Assembly: GCF_902832885.1 (NCBI RefSeq)
Contig: NZ_CADFDK010000004.1
Span: 343,655-407,654 of the forward strand
Origin: Burkholderia seminalis DSM 23518
Lineage (GTDB): Bacteria; Pseudomonadota; Gammaproteobacteria; Burkholderiales; Burkholderiaceae
Direction of reading: 5' to 3'
DNA: 64,000 nt
Numbering within the stretch: position 1 is the first letter of the stretch; every line of letters begins with the position of its first letter. The translations under genes were made by a program, and so were the position numbers. Under the pieces are notes generated by a model. It was given only the letters and a program-made list of their open reading frames with translations. It had not been told where the DNA came from and made no database searches. This document shows, one piece after another, positions 28,649 through 39,936 of the stretch.

Positions 28649-30436
28649 TCAATGCGATGCCATGCTGACGCGGGCGATCATCCGGCCGAGCCACGGCAGG
28701 AAGCGGCCGACGAAACGCATCGCATGCGCCTCGCCGCCGACCGCGACGACGGGGCGGTTGCGCAGCACGCCGTCGACCATCGCCTGTGCGACGGTTTCCG
28801 GTTTCAGGCCGCGCATCTGGTAGAGCTTCGTCGCGCGCTTGCGCAGCCGCGCTTCGTCCTGGGCATTGGCGCCCGCGTATTGCGTCGACGCCATGATTCC
28901 GGTCTCCGCGAAACCCGGGCACACGGCCGTCACGCCGATGCCTTGCTCCGCGAGTTCCGCGCGCATGCACTCGCTGAGCATCAGCACCGCGGCCTTCGTC
29001 GTCGCATACGCGGGCAGGTCGCGTGACGGCCCGAACGCGGCGGCCGACGCGGTATTGACGATGTGCCCGCCGGTGCCGCGCGCGGCCATCTGCCGCGCGA
29101 ACAGCCGCGAGCCGTGGATCACGCCCCACAGGTTCACGTGCAGGATGCGCTCCCAGTGCCGCGCGCTCGTGTCGAGGATGCCGCCGGCCATGCCGATGCC
29201 GGCGTTGTTGATCACGACGTCCGCGCCGCCGAGTTCGCTGCCGACCCACGCCGCGAGCGCTTCCATCTCGTCGGCGGACCCGACGTCGACGCGTTTCGCA
29301 TGCGCGTGCGCGCCGGTCAGCCCGAGCAGCAGCGCGGTGCGTTCGGCGCTGGCGAGATCGATGTCGCATGCGACGACCGTCGCGCCTTCGCGGGCGAACG
29401 CGAGCGCCGCGCAGCGGCCGATGCCGCTGCCCGCGCCGGTGACGACCGCGACCTTGCCGCTGAAACGGCCGCTGGTGGCGCGGCGGCGCGCGTTCGCGAG
29501 CGCGGGCGGCTCGGTGCCCGATTCGACCGCGTCGATCAGTTGCCCGGCGAGATCCGCGAAGCGCGCGGGATCGGCGAGCGGCAGCCAGTGGCCGGCCGCG
29601 ACTTCGCGGCGGTAGTACTGCGGCACCCAGCGCGACAGGTTCTCCGAGAGCGCGGGGCTCACGTACTTGTCGCCGAGCGGCACGATCGTCTGCACGGGGG
29701 CATGCGCATAGCGTTCGCGCGGCGCGAACAGGCAGCGGATGAAGTTCGCGCGATAGAGGCGCACGCCGCGCGCGCCGTCGTCGGCCTGCGTCGGGCGCGG
29801 TATCGCCGGCGTCTTCTCGAGCCGGCGCAGCAGGCGCGGCCACGCGCGGCCGAGCCACAGCCGCCAGCCGAGTTCGGGGACGAACGGCAGATGGAACAGG
29901 TACACGTACCACGAGCGCACGAGCTGGCCGCCGAGTTTGCCGAGCGACGCGGGCGTCGGGCGCAGCACGCGTTCGCGCAGCCAGAAGCCGACGTGGTCGA
30001 GGCACGGCCCCGAGCACGACGTGTACGACGCGATGCGGCCGGCGAGGCGCGGATCGGTGACGAATTCCCAACCCTGGATCGAGCCCCAGTCGTGCGCGAT
30101 CAGGTGCACCGCGCGGCCGGGGCAGAGCGTGTCGATCACCGCGACGAAGTCGTCGGTCAGCTTCGCGAGGTGATAGTCGGCCGTGCGCTTCGGCGCGCCG
30201 GACAGGCCCGCGCCGCGCACGTCGTACGCGATCACGTAGTGCTTGCGCGCGAGCAGCGGCGCGACGTGCCGCCAGACGCTGCTGTCGTCGGGATAGCCGT
30301 GCACGAGCACGACCGGCGAGCGGGCCGGGTCGCCCCAGGTCCTGACCGCGAGCGTCAGGTCGCCGGAGGCGACCGCCGTCTCGCTGTGAACCGATTCGAA
30401 CAGGGCCAGCGGCGCTTCGTCGGAAAGAGGCTGCAT
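28649..30436 (-). CDS. Alpha/beta hydrolase - short-chain dehydrogenase fusion
   Basis: Two-domain protein of 595 residues. Residues 1-310 form an alpha/beta hydrolase of the epoxide-hydrolase type: oxyanion VHGYPDDSSVW, nucleophile elbow AHDWGS with Asp as nucleophile, and a late GHWLPL histidine. Residues 325-595 form a classical SDR: GAGSGIG cofactor motif, NNAG, and the catalytic YATTK. Such fusions are known in actinobacteria and Burkholderiales; a single polypeptide could act on an epoxide or ester and then oxidise the alcohol, but the substrate is unknown. Start ATG 30436 has only a weak ribosome binding site. It lies 38 bp after the M24 gene. Confidence 0.88.
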   Translation of the reverse strand: MQPLSDEAPLALFESVHSETAVASGDLTLAVRTWGDPARSPVVLVHGYPDDSSVWRHVAPLLARKHYVIAYDVRGAGLSGAPKRTADYHLAKLTDDFVAVIDTLCPGRAVHLIAHDWGSIQGWEFVTDPRLAGRIASYTSCSGPCLDHVGFWLRERVLRPTPASLGKLGGQLVRSWYVYLFHLPFVPELGWRLWLGRAWPRLLRRLEKTPAIPRPTQADDGARGVRLYRANFIRCLFAPRERYAHAPVQTIVPLGDKYVSPALSENLSRWVPQYYRREVAAGHWLPLADPARFADLAGQLIDAVESGTEPPALANARRRATSGRFSGKVAVVTGAGSGIGRCAALAFAREGATVVACDIDLASAERTALLLGLTGAHAHAKRVDVGSADEMEALAAWVGSELGGADVVINNAGIGMAGGILDTSARHWERILHVNLWGVIHGSRLFARQMAARGTGGHIVNTASAAAFGPSRDLPAYATTKAAVLMLSECMRAELAEQGIGVTAVCPGFAETGIMASTQYAGANAQDEARLRKRATKLYQMRGLKPETVAQAMVDGVLRNRPVVAVGGEAHAMRFVGRFLPWLGRMIARVSMASH

Positions 30437-30474
30437 CGTGAGTCCGTCGTTCAGGGAGTCGGAGGGGCGCCGCG

Positions 30475-31374
30475 TCAGGCGGCGGCCGGCACGGTCGAAA
30501 CGGCCTGCGCGCGTTCGGCCTGGCGGCGCTGCCAGCGGCGCACGTGCGGCAAGTCGTCGTCGAGCCAGTACGCGTCGTCGTCCGTGATCACGAGCAGCTC
30601 CTCGAATTTCGCGCCGACGCCGGCGAAGCCGAGATGCGGCTCGACGGCCCACAGGCCCGGCACCGGCGCATGCTCGGAGCGGCGGTCGATCGACCACAGC
30701 GGCGACCAGCCCTGCTGCTTCGCCGCGCGGCCCTGGTCGAGCAGCAGGTTGCGCGTCGCGTTCAGCCCGAAGCGCGCGACGAAGCGCGGCTTCGACAGCT
30801 TGTGGATCTTCGCGACGCGATGCGCGAGCACCTTGAACGGATAGGCCTTGTGGCGCGGCTCGACGCCCTGGCGGCGGCACAGCGCGTCGACTTCCTGCGC
30901 GACCTCGGCCATCGGACGGCGTGCCTTCACGAGCCGCACGATCATGTCGCGATGGTCCATCAGGTCGTCCTGCAGCTGTTCGAGGATCGGGTTGTGGCCG
31001 AGGCAGTGCGCGTAGCCGACGTCGGCGACGATGCCGTCGAGCACCGGCGCGACGTCGAGGATCACCGGCATGTCGGTTTCGAGCTGGCGATTGCTCGGGA
31101 AGAACGCGAGATTGAAGCCGCCCATGTGCTTGAGGCCGGAGAAGCCTTCGAACGCGGTGCGGTCGCCGAACCACGCGAACGGCTTGTGCAGCCAGTCGTG
31201 CACGCCGTTGTCCTGCAGCCATTCGGTCAGCAGGCGCGCGGCTTCCTTTTCGGTGATGCCGGGGTAGAGCATCGCGCCGACGGTTTCGACGCAGCGGTAC
31301 GCGAGCTGCTGGACCGCGCGGAATTGCGGCAGCTCGTCGAGGTGGACTTCCGGCAGCGGATGGTGATCGGCCAT
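30475..31374 (-). CDS. M24-family (creatinase/aminopeptidase fold) protein
   Basis: Protein of 299 residues with the pita-bread fold of the M24 family. Metal-ligand candidates: VILDVAPVLDGIVADVG for the two Asp, AHRVAKIH for the His, AVEPHLGF and KFEELLV for the two Glu. The usual HGIGH motif is replaced by a divergent AHRVAKIHK, so peptidase activity is uncertain. GGAG precedes ATG 31374. First gene of a three-gene operon with the hydrolase-SDR fusion and the PF10118-like protein. Confidence 0.82.
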   Translation of the reverse strand: MADHHPLPEVHLDELPQFRAVQQLAYRCVETVGAMLYPGITEKEAARLLTEWLQDNGVHDWLHKPFAWFGDRTAFEGFSGLKHMGGFNLAFFPSNRQLETDMPVILDVAPVLDGIVADVGYAHCLGHNPILEQLQDDLMDHRDMIVRLVKARRPMAEVAQEVDALCRRQGVEPRHKAYPFKVLAHRVAKIHKLSKPRFVARFGLNATRNLLLDQGRAAKQQGWSPLWSIDRRSEHAPVPGLWAVEPHLGFAGVGAKFEELLVITDDDAYWLDDDLPHVRRWQRRQAERAQAVSTVPAAA

Positions 31375-31874
31375 GGTGCGTCTCCGTGTGGGCGCTGATC
31401 CGGAACGCGCCCGCCGGCGTCGCCGTCGCGGGTTATTCAGTCAGCATTTAATGTGTCATTGATCGATGTAAAGATCATAGACGGTTCCGGGGCGACGGAC
31501 GTGGGGATTTGTCCTAATGGAGACGCGGAATGGAGGGCCTCCTCTAGAACGGAACGCGGCGACGCGCCGCGCCGGATCGCGTCTTGTCAGGGCTGACGGA
31601 TGACGGTTTTCGCGGTTGTCGTGCCTGCCGTTCCCTGCGCGTCGGGATCGGCGTCGCGGCAGCGGGTGTCACGAGCGGTTCCGCCGCCAGCCGCGCATGT
31701 CGTGCTGGATCAACTCTCCGTCGTGTCGCGGCGCGACGCTGTCAAATTGCCGAAATAATTTCGTCACATCATTCGCCCCCGATTCGAAGCCGTCCCGGCT
31801 TTGCGGTGGCGGTGCGCCGCGCAGCGTCCGGGGGCAGCGGCCGGAGCCGATTCGACATTTCCAGGAGAGAGACC
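31375..31874. other. 500-bp divergent intergenic region
   Basis: No gene seen. It must hold the promoters of the M24 operon and of the HAD phosphatase. On the minus strand, TTTACA (31467-31472) followed after about 16 bases by TAAATG is a possible promoter. A perfect palindrome CGAAAT-A-ATTTCG (31751-31763) lies 112 bp before the phosphatase start and may be a regulator site. Confidence 0.45.
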
Positions 31875-33152
31875 ATGCAACGCCGCCAGTTCATGAACAC
31901 CCTTGCCGCAGCGACCGCTGCGTCGTCGCTGATGCTAAAGGCCGGCACGGCCCGCGCGAAGAGCGCGACCGCGCCGGACGCGCTGGACCCGGGCCGCTGG
32001 TCGCCGTTCAACGCCGCGCGCCTGCAGGCGGTGCTCGACCAGCACGGCGTCGCGAGCGCCCGCTACGACGGAAAGCGCCGCCCGTATGCGGTGTTCGACT
32101 GGGACAACACGTGCATCATGAACGACTGCGAAGAGGCGTTGCTGATGTACCAGATCAACCATCTGCAGTACAAGCTGACGCCGGACGAATTCGTCGGCGT
32201 GATGTGGAAGGATGTGCCGAAGGGCGCGTTCATGAAGGACTACACGACCGTCGACGGCAAGCCGGTGACGATGGAGGATCTCGCCGCCGACGTCGAATCC
32301 GATTACCGCTGGCTCCATGCGAACTACAAGGGTTTCGGCGGCGACAAGAGCCTCGACGAGATTCGCGAGACCGACCAGTTCAAGGATTTCCGCGCGAAGC
32401 TGTACTTCATGTACGACGCGATCTGCGACACGCATCCGCTCGAAGTCGGCTACAAGTGGATCATCTATTTCTACAAGAACATGACGACCGCCGAACTGCA
32501 GGCGATGGCGGAAGCGTCGAACAACTACGGCATCGGCGACGCGCTGCGCAAGGTCCGCTACGAAAGCCCGAAGACGCTGCCGGGCAAGGCAGGCGTGGTG
32601 GCCGACACGCATTTCCACGGCATCCGCATTCACGAGGAAATCCGCGCGGTGATGCATACGCTGCGCGCGAACGGCATCGACGTGTACGTCAGCACGGCGT
32701 CGCTCGACGACGTCGTGCGCGTGTTCGCCGGCAATCCGAACTATGGCTACGGCGTGGCGCCCGAGAACGTGATCGGCCTGCGTCTCGACATGCAGGACGG
32801 CCAGTACACGAGTACCTATCCGGCCGGCTGGCACTTCAATTGGGGGCCCGGCAAGACGGTGGGCATCCGCAACGTCCTCGCGTCGAAGAAGGGCTACGGC
32901 CCGCTGCTGGTGTTCGGCGACAGCGACGGCGATGCGTGGATGCTGCGCGACTTCAAGGACACCGCGGCCGGCGTGATCGTGAACCGGATGAAGAAGGGCG
33001 AGATCGGCGCGGACAGCAAGCTCGCGGCCGAGCAGATCGGCAAGCCGGACGCGCGCTTCCTGCTGCAGGGGCGCGACGAACACACGGGCCTGATGATCCC
33101 GGACGAGAAGTCGATCAAGTACGGCAAGTCCGATCGCAAGCTGCTGGCCTGA
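31875..33152 (+). CDS. Tat-exported HAD phosphatase (phosphorylcholine phosphatase-like)
   Basis: Exported phosphatase of 425 residues. The N-terminus MQRRQFMNTLAAATAAS carries a twin-arginine signal. HAD motif I is DWDNTC (about 77) with the two catalytic Asp; VYVSTAS and FGDSDGDAWML supply motifs II and IV. The layout resembles phosphorylcholine phosphatase and related periplasmic HAD acid phosphatases, which release phosphate from phosphorylated amines; the exact substrate is not proven. AGGAGAG precedes the ATG. It is monocistronic. Confidence 0.86.
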   Translation: MQRRQFMNTLAAATAASSLMLKAGTARAKSATAPDALDPGRWSPFNAARLQAVLDQHGVASARYDGKRRPYAVFDWDNTCIMNDCEEALLMYQINHLQYKLTPDEFVGVMWKDVPKGAFMKDYTTVDGKPVTMEDLAADVESDYRWLHANYKGFGGDKSLDEIRETDQFKDFRAKLYFMYDAICDTHPLEVGYKWIIYFYKNMTTAELQAMAEASNNYGIGDALRKVRYESPKTLPGKAGVVADTHFHGIRIHEEIRAVMHTLRANGIDVYVSTASLDDVVRVFAGNPNYGYGVAPENVIGLRLDMQDGQYTSTYPAGWHFNWGPGKTVGIRNVLASKKGYGPLLVFGDSDGDAWMLRDFKDTAAGVIVNRMKKGEIGADSKLAAEQIGKPDARFLLQGRDEHTGLMIPDEKSIKYGKSDRKLLA

Positions 33153-33233
33153 CGCGGGCCGGGCGTCGGGCCGCCGGGCCCGGCGCCGCCCGGGTGCCGG
33201 CCGCGGCGTCGCGCGGGCCGCACCGCCTGCGTT

Positions 33234-34007
33234 TCAGCGCTCGCGCGGCGCGCCCAGGCGGTCCAGCCACGCCCCCAGCAGATCGATCGGCAACGGAAAC
33301 ACGATCGTCGAGTTCTTGTCCGCCGCGATCGTCGTGAGCGTCTGCAGATAGCGCAGCTGCATCGCCTGCGGCTGCAATGCAAGCCGTTGCGCGGCCTGCA
33401 GCAGCTTCTCCGACGCCTGCAGTTCGCCTTCCGCGTGAATCACCTTCGCGCGCCGCTCGCGCTCGGCTTCGGCCTGCCGCGCGATCGCTCGGATCATCGT
33501 CTCGTTCAGGTCGACATGCTTGATCTCGACCGTCGACACCTTGATTCCCCACGCATCGGTCTGCGCGTCGAGCGTCTTCTGGATATCGGCGTTCAGCTGC
33601 TCGCGCTCGGCGAGCAGCGCATCGAGTTCGTGCTTGCCGAGCACCGCGCGCAGCGTCGTCTGCGCGAGCTGGCTCGTCGCCTCGAAGAAGCGCGCGACCT
33701 GGATCACGGCCTTCTCCGGATCGACGACGCGGAAATACACGACCGCGTTGACCTTCACCGACACGTTGTCGCGCGTGATCACGTCCTGCGGGGGCACGTC
33801 GAACACGACGGTGCGCAGGTCGATCCGCACGACCTGCTGGACGATCGGGATGATCAGCACGAGCCCCGGCCCCTTCACTTTCCAGAACCGGCCGAGCATG
33901 AACACGACGCCGCGTTCGTACTCGCGGAAGATGCGGATGGACGACGCGACGAGGACGACGACGAAGACGATCAGGACGCCGCTGAAGCCGAACGTGTAGC
34001 CGATCAT
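33234..34007 (-). CDS. Slipin / SPFH membrane protein
   Basis: Stomatin-like slipin of 257 residues: one N-terminal membrane helix ([15 protein letters not shown]), then the SPFH domain ([40 protein letters not shown]) and a helical tail ending in a conserved [17 protein letters not shown]. Slipins form ring-shaped membrane scaffolds and are linked to the NfeD protease. The start overlaps the nfeD stop by 4 bp (ATGA), so the pair is co-translated. GGGAGAA precedes the ATG. Confidence 0.92.
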   Translation of the reverse strand: MIGYTFGFSGVLIVFVVVLVASSIRIFREYERGVVFMLGRFWKVKGPGLVLIIPIVQQVVRIDLRTVVFDVPPQDVITRDNVSVKVNAVVYFRVVDPEKAVIQVARFFEATSQLAQTTLRAVLGKHELDALLAEREQLNADIQKTLDAQTDAWGIKVSTVEIKHVDLNETMIRAIARQAEAERERRAKVIHAEGELQASEKLLQAAQRLALQPQAMQLRYLQTLTTIAADKNSTIVFPLPIDLLGAWLDRLGAPRER

Positions 34008-35563
34008 GAAGGTTCTCCCTGGTGATGGGGCGGCGCAGGCATGTCGTAGAGCGGCGCGACGGTCAGCGTCAGCCCCTGGCGGCCGGTGACGCGCACGCGG
34101 CAGCCGGCGGCCAGCGGCGCGCTGCTCGCCACGCGCCAGCGCTCGCCATGCACGCGCGCCCAGCCCGCCGCGGACGGCGCGGTGCCGGCCGCGCCATGCG
34201 GCTGGTCCGGATGAAGGCCGTCGTCGAGCACTTCGCCGACGCTGCCGAGCATCGCCTCGGCGCCCGTCACGACCGGCCGCCGCCGCGCGCGCAGCGCGAC
34301 GCTCGACACGCCCGCGACGAACAGCCCGCCGCCGAGCGCGAGGCTCGCGATCACGGGCCACGGGATGCCGTAGCCGGGCACGTCGGTGTCGATCAGCATC
34401 AGCGCGCCGATCGTGAACGACACGATTCCGCCGAAGCCGAGCACGCCGAAGGTCGGCAGGAACGCCTCGGCGACGAGGCAACCGAGGCCGAGCAGCACGA
34501 GGCCGAGGCCCGCATAGCTGATCGGCAGCAACTGCATCGCGAACAGCCCGACCAGCAGGCAGATCGTGCCGGCGACGCCCGGCAGCACGAAGCCGGGGTT
34601 CGCGAACTCGAAGAACAGGCCGTAGATGCCGATCGTCAGCAGGATCAGCGCGACGTTCGGATCGGCGATGATCGCGAGGAAGCGGCTGCGCCAGTCGGGT
34701 TCGACGACGACGAGCGGCGCATGCGCGGTCGCGAGCCGCACCGTGCCGGCGGGGGGCGTCGCGCCGTGGCCGTCGAGCTGGCGCGCGAGATCGGCCGGAT
34801 CCTGCGCGATCAGGTCGACCACGTGCTGCGCGCGCGCCTCGTTCGCCGACAGGCTGACGGCTTCGCGCACCGCGCGCTCGGCCCATTCGGCATTGCGCCC
34901 GCGCAGCTGCGCGAGGCCGCGGATGTAGGCGGAGGCGTCCTGCATCGCCTTGCGGATTTCGGTCGATTGCGTATCGGTCGGCAGCGCGGCCGCCGTGGCC
35001 GACGCCTCCGATGCGCCCGATGCGCCCGATGCGCCGGTCGGCCGCGGCGCGGCAGGGTTCCCGCCCGGCGGCGCGGCGCCGCCGATGCCGAACTGCACGG
35101 GCGACGCCGCGCCGAGATTGGTGCCGGGCGCCATCGCCGCGAAGTGGCTCGCATACACGATGTAGGTGCCCGCGCTCGCGGCCCGTGCGCCGCCCGGCGC
35201 GACGAACGCGGCGACCGGCACCGGCGAGCCGAGGATCGCCTTGATGATCTGCCGCATCGACGTATCGAGGCCGCCGGGCGTGTCGAGCTGCAGGATCGCG
35301 AGCGGCGCGTGCTCGCGGGCGGCGCGCTCGAGCGCACGCACGATGAAATCGGCGCTGGCCGGGCCGATCGCGCCGTTGACGGGGATCACGATGACCGGGC
35401 GCGCGGCGGGCGCGTCGACGGGCGACGGCGCGGCGACCGCGGCACATACGACGAGCAGCGCCGCGAACAGCGCGGCGCGCGCGACCCGCGCGGACAGCGG
35501 GTGACGGGGCCGACCGTCGGGCGCGGCAGGCGCCGGCGGCGGCTCATGACGGTGAAAGCGCAT
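34004..35563 (-). CDS. NfeD-type membrane serine protease (ClpP-class)
   Basis: Long-form NfeD of 519 residues: signal or anchor near 25-45, a ClpP-like periplasmic domain ([45 protein letters not shown] with the likely nucleophile Ser), four membrane helices (about 300-420) and a C-terminal OB-fold NfeD domain. The protease is thought to cleave stomatin-like partners, and a slipin is encoded directly downstream with a 4-bp overlap. A low-complexity insert rich in Gly-Ala-Ser (about 175-190) coincides with a 9-bp tandem repeat. Confidence 0.92.
   Translation of the reverse strand: MRFHRHEPPPAPAAPDGRPRHPLSARVARAALFAALLVVCAAVAAPSPVDAPAARPVIVIPVNGAIGPASADFIVRALERAAREHAPLAILQLDTPGGLDTSMRQIIKAILGSPVPVAAFVAPGGARAASAGTYIVYASHFAAMAPGTNLGAASPVQFGIGGAAPPGGNPAAPRPTGASGASGASEASATAAALPTDTQSTEIRKAMQDASAYIRGLAQLRGRNAEWAERAVREAVSLSANEARAQHVVDLIAQDPADLARQLDGHGATPPAGTVRLATAHAPLVVVEPDWRSRFLAIIADPNVALILLTIGIYGLFFEFANPGFVLPGVAGTICLLVGLFAMQLLPISYAGLGLVLLGLGCLVAEAFLPTFGVLGFGGIVSFTIGALMLIDTDVPGYGIPWPVIASLALGGGLFVAGVSSVALRARRRPVVTGAEAMLGSVGEVLDDGLHPDQPHGAAGTAPSAAGWARVHGERWRVASSAPLAAGCRVRVTGRQGLTLTVAPLYDMPAPPHHQGEPS
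35009..35035. repeat. 9-bp tandem repeat inside nfeD
   Basis: Three perfect copies of CGATGCGCC, in frame, encoding part of the Gly-Ala-Ser-rich insert of the NfeD protein. Changes in copy number would alter length by three residues without breaking the frame. Confidence 0.85.
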
Positions 35564-35684
35564 CGGGGCGTCCAGGCGGCGCGCGGCCGCGCGCCGTCCG
35601 GCTCGCGGAATGGGCGTGGGCCCGATGCTTAAAGATTAGGCGGTTTCGGCGCAAAGCGCGAAGCCATGGCCGCGCCGGCCGGAT

Positions 35685-36719
35685 TCAGACCGCGCCGCCG
35701 CCGCGCGCGAGCACTTCGTCGCGGTAGTCGGCCGGGCTGCGGCCGCTCCATTTGCGAAACGCGCGATAGAACGCGCTGGGCTCCGCGAAACCGGTGGCGG
35801 CCGCGACGTCGGCGATCGTGCGCGCGGGGTCGGCCAGCGCCTCGAACGCGAGGTCGCGCCGCAGCGTGTCCTTGATCGACTGGTAGGCCTGGCCCTCCTG
35901 GTGCAGCTTGCGGCGCAGCGTGGCCTCGGCCACGTGCAGCCGTGCGGCCATCCCGCCCGCGCCGGGCCACGCGGCGGGCGGCATCCCGCGCAGCACCGCG
36001 CGCACGCGCTGCGCGAGCGCATTCGGGTTGCGGTACTTGACGATGAAGCTGGCCGGCGCGTTGCGCAGGAAGGTTTTCAGCGTCTTCGCGTTCTGCACGA
36101 CCGGCAGCGTCGCGAATTCGGGATCGAAATCGACATACGAATCGGGCTCGTTGAACCGCATGTCGTCGCAGAACATCGACGGGTATTCGTGGTCGGCGGG
36201 CGGCGTGTCGCAGCGGAAGCACGCATGCAGCAGCGGAATGCGCCGCCCGATCAGCCAGCAGGTCAGCCCGTACACGATGATGAAATAGGTCGCGTACGTG
36301 AACATCGCGGGCGTCGCGCCGTTGTTGCGGTGCACGAAGCGCAGCCGCACGCGCTGCGGGTTCGCGTCGAGTTCCGCGTGCAGGTCGTCGAGCACGCAGT
36401 GCATGAAATTCACCGCGCGCGCCATCGCATGCAGCCCGTCGCGCGCGGACAGGGCGGACTGGCTCATCGCGATGAAGCTGCCGCTGCGCATCGGGTGGCG
36501 ATCCTGCCCGAAAAACTCGTCGTCCATCGTGCGCGCGATCGCGTTCCACAGCGCGCCGTACTGCTGCGCGGTCACGCGTGCGCGCGGCTGCGCGAGCAGC
36601 GCGGGCGCGATGCCGGCCTGCGCGAGCAGCGGCTCGGCCGCGACGCCGCGCCGCGTGGCGAGCGCGACGCTGTACGCGACGAGGCTGATCGCGACGGTTC
36701 CCTTGTCTTCCTGCTTCAT
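35685..36719 (-). CDS. AraC-family regulator with arabinose-binding-like N-terminus
   Basis: Regulator of 344 residues: an N-terminal ligand domain of the OruR/ArgR-like AraC group (FFGQDRHPMRSGSF; YFIIVYGLTCWLIGRRIPL) and a C-terminal double helix-turn-helix (VAEATLRRKLHQEGQ; TIADVAAATGFAEPSAFYRAFRKWSG). It is divergent from the acyl-CoA dehydrogenase gene that starts the valine-type operon, with a 137-bp gap, so it is probably that operon's activator, as MmsR is for mmsAB in Pseudomonas. That role is inferred. Confidence 0.9.
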   Translation of the reverse strand: MKQEDKGTVAISLVAYSVALATRRGVAAEPLLAQAGIAPALLAQPRARVTAQQYGALWNAIARTMDDEFFGQDRHPMRSGSFIAMSQSALSARDGLHAMARAVNFMHCVLDDLHAELDANPQRVRLRFVHRNNGATPAMFTYATYFIIVYGLTCWLIGRRIPLLHACFRCDTPPADHEYPSMFCDDMRFNEPDSYVDFDPEFATLPVVQNAKTLKTFLRNAPASFIVKYRNPNALAQRVRAVLRGMPPAAWPGAGGMAARLHVAEATLRRKLHQEGQAYQSIKDTLRRDLAFEALADPARTIADVAAATGFAEPSAFYRAFRKWSGRSPADYRDEVLARGGGAV

Positions 36720-36754
36720 CGGTGTCGCCGGTGTGGCAAAAACGCTCAGTGTAA

Positions 36755-37990
<1,236 letters not shown>

Positions 37991-38053
37991 GCGGCGATGC
38001 GCGCCGCCGGCCGCCACGCGAACCGGCGAGCCGGCATACGACAGGCAATCAGG

Positions 38054-38079
38054 CAGGGCACGAGGGCAGGGCACGAGGG
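38054..38079. repeat. 13-bp direct repeat in operon gap
   Basis: Two perfect tandem copies of CAGGGCACGAGGG, followed by the start of a third, in the 239-bp gap between the acyl-CoA dehydrogenase and the acyl-CoA ligase genes. The gap is unusually wide for this operon and shows no gene. Confidence 0.8.
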
Positions 38080-38229
38080 CAGCGCGGTGAACGCGGCACG
38101 CAACGACGTGACCGTGCGCCGCAACAGAGGAAACCGGGCACGCGCTGCAGCGCGTGCACCGGTTGACGGCGAGGCATGGGATCCACGCAAGCGCTGAAGC
38201 GTCGACGCGGATCGACAGGAGACGACACG

Positions 38230-39936
38230 ATGACGGTACAGGCATTCCTGGACGCACGCGATTTTCTGCTGCGCCATCGCACCGACTACGAAACCGCGTA
38301 TCGCGATTTCGAGTGGCCGGTGCTCGATGCATTCAACTGGGCGCTCGACTACTTCGACCCGATGGCGCGCGGCAACACGCAGCCCGCGCTGTGGATCGTC
38401 GACGCGGCGACCGGCTCGGGCGATCCGTATTCGTTCGCGCAGATGTCCGAGCGCTCGTCGCGGATCGCGAACTGGCTGCGCTCGATCGGCGTCGTGCGCG
38501 GCGATCGCATCCTGCTGATGCTGCCGAACCGTGTCGAACTGTGGGACGCGATGCTCGCCGCGATGAAGCTCGGCGCGATCGTGCTGCCCGCCACCACGCA
38601 ACTGTCGCCCGACGACGTGCGCGACCGCGTGCGGATCGGCGGCGCGAAATTCGCGATCGTCGACGAGAACGAAACCGCCAAGTTCGAACAACCGGACCTC
38701 GGCCTCGCGCGGAAGATCGTCGCCGGCGCGCCGCGCGCGGGCTGGCTCGCGATGAACGACGGTTATGCGGCGAGCGCCGAATTCGAGCCGGACGCCGTCA
38801 CGCACGCGAACGATCCGATGCTGCTGTACTTCACGTCGGGCACGACGTCGAAGCCGAAACTCGTCGAGCATACGCACCGCACCTATCCGGTCGGCCATCT
38901 GTCGACGATGTACTGGGTCGGCCTGCAGCCGGGCGACATCCACTGGAACATCAGCTCGCCGGGCTGGGCGAAGCATGCGTGGAGCTGTTTCTTCGCGCCG
39001 TGGAATGCGCAGGCCTGCGTGTTCGCGTTCAACTACGCGCGCTTCGAGCCGAAGGTCGTGCTCGATGCACTCGTCAAATACCGGGTGACGACGCTGTGCG
39101 CGCCGCCGACCGTCTGGCGCATGCTGGTGCAGCAGCCGCTCGCGTCGTTCGACGTGACGCTGCGCGAGATCGTCGGCGCGGGCGAGCCGCTGAATCCCGA
39201 GATCATCGAGCGCGTGAAGAAGGCATGGAACATCTCGATCCGCGACGGTTACGGCCAGACCGAGACGACCTGCCTGATCGGCAACTCGCCGGGCCAGCCG
39301 GTCGTGGCGGGCTCGATGGGCCGGCCGCTGCCGGGCTACCGGATCGCGCTGCTCGATCCGGACGGCGCGCCGGTGACCGAAGGCGAAGTCGCGCTGCCGA
39401 TCGGCGCCGACGTCACGCGCCCGGTCGGGCTGATGAAAGGTTATGCGAACAACCCGGACGCGACGGCCCACGCGATGCGCGACGGCCATTACCGCACGTC
39501 GGACATCGCGATGCGCCGCGACGACGGTTACTACGTCTACATCGGCCGCGCGGACGACGTGTTCAAGTCGTCCGACTACCGGCTGAGCCCGTTCGAGCTC
39601 GAGAGCGTGCTGATCGAGCATCCGGCGATCGCCGAGGCGGCCGTCGTGCCGAGCCCCGACCCCGTACGGCTGTCGGTGCCGAAGACGTTCATCACGTTGC
39701 GGCAGGGCTACGAGGAAAGCCCGGCGCTCGCGCTGGAGATCTTCCGCTTCTCGCGCGAGAAGCTCGCGCCGTACAAGCGCATCCGCCGTCTGCAGTTCGC
39801 GGAGCTGCCGAAGACGATCTCGGGGAAGATCCGCCGCGTCGAGCTGCGCCGCCGCGAAATCGAGCGCGGCGACGACGCGACCGCGCGCATGCCCGGCGAA
39901 TACTGGGAAGAGGATTTCGCCGCCGAACTGAAATGA
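38230..39936 (+). CDS. AMP-dependent acyl-CoA synthetase
   Basis: Acyl-adenylate-forming ligase of 568 residues that activates a carboxylic acid with ATP and CoA. Motifs: LLYFTSGTTSKPKLVEHTH (P-loop-like, about 200), YGQTETT (about 340), YRTSDIAMRRDDGYYVYIGR (about 430) and a C-terminal PKTISGKIRR lysine. Sequence is close to the medium-chain or acetyl-CoA-synthetase-like group. In this operon it could activate isobutyrate, methylpropanoate or a related acid; specificity is not readable. AGGAG stands 9-13 bases before ATG 38230. Confidence 0.9.
   Translation: MTVQAFLDARDFLLRHRTDYETAYRDFEWPVLDAFNWALDYFDPMARGNTQPALWIVDAATGSGDPYSFAQMSERSSRIANWLRSIGVVRGDRILLMLPNRVELWDAMLAAMKLGAIVLPATTQLSPDDVRDRVRIGGAKFAIVDENETAKFEQPDLGLARKIVAGAPRAGWLAMNDGYAASAEFEPDAVTHANDPMLLYFTSGTTSKPKLVEHTHRTYPVGHLSTMYWVGLQPGDIHWNISSPGWAKHAWSCFFAPWNAQACVFAFNYARFEPKVVLDALVKYRVTTLCAPPTVWRMLVQQPLASFDVTLREIVGAGEPLNPEIIERVKKAWNISIRDGYGQTETTCLIGNSPGQPVVAGSMGRPLPGYRIALLDPDGAPVTEGEVALPIGADVTRPVGLMKGYANNPDATAHAMRDGHYRTSDIAMRRDDGYYVYIGRADDVFKSSDYRLSPFELESVLIEHPAIAEAAVVPSPDPVRLSVPKTFITLRQGYEESPALALEIFRFSREKLAPYKRIRRLQFAELPKTISGKIRRVELRRREIERGDDATARMPGEYWEEDFAAELK

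Noticed and set aside
31735-31775. Pho box upstream of the HAD phosphatase
   Set aside because: Only one half-site (CTGTCA) matches; the 11-bp repeat pattern is not kept.
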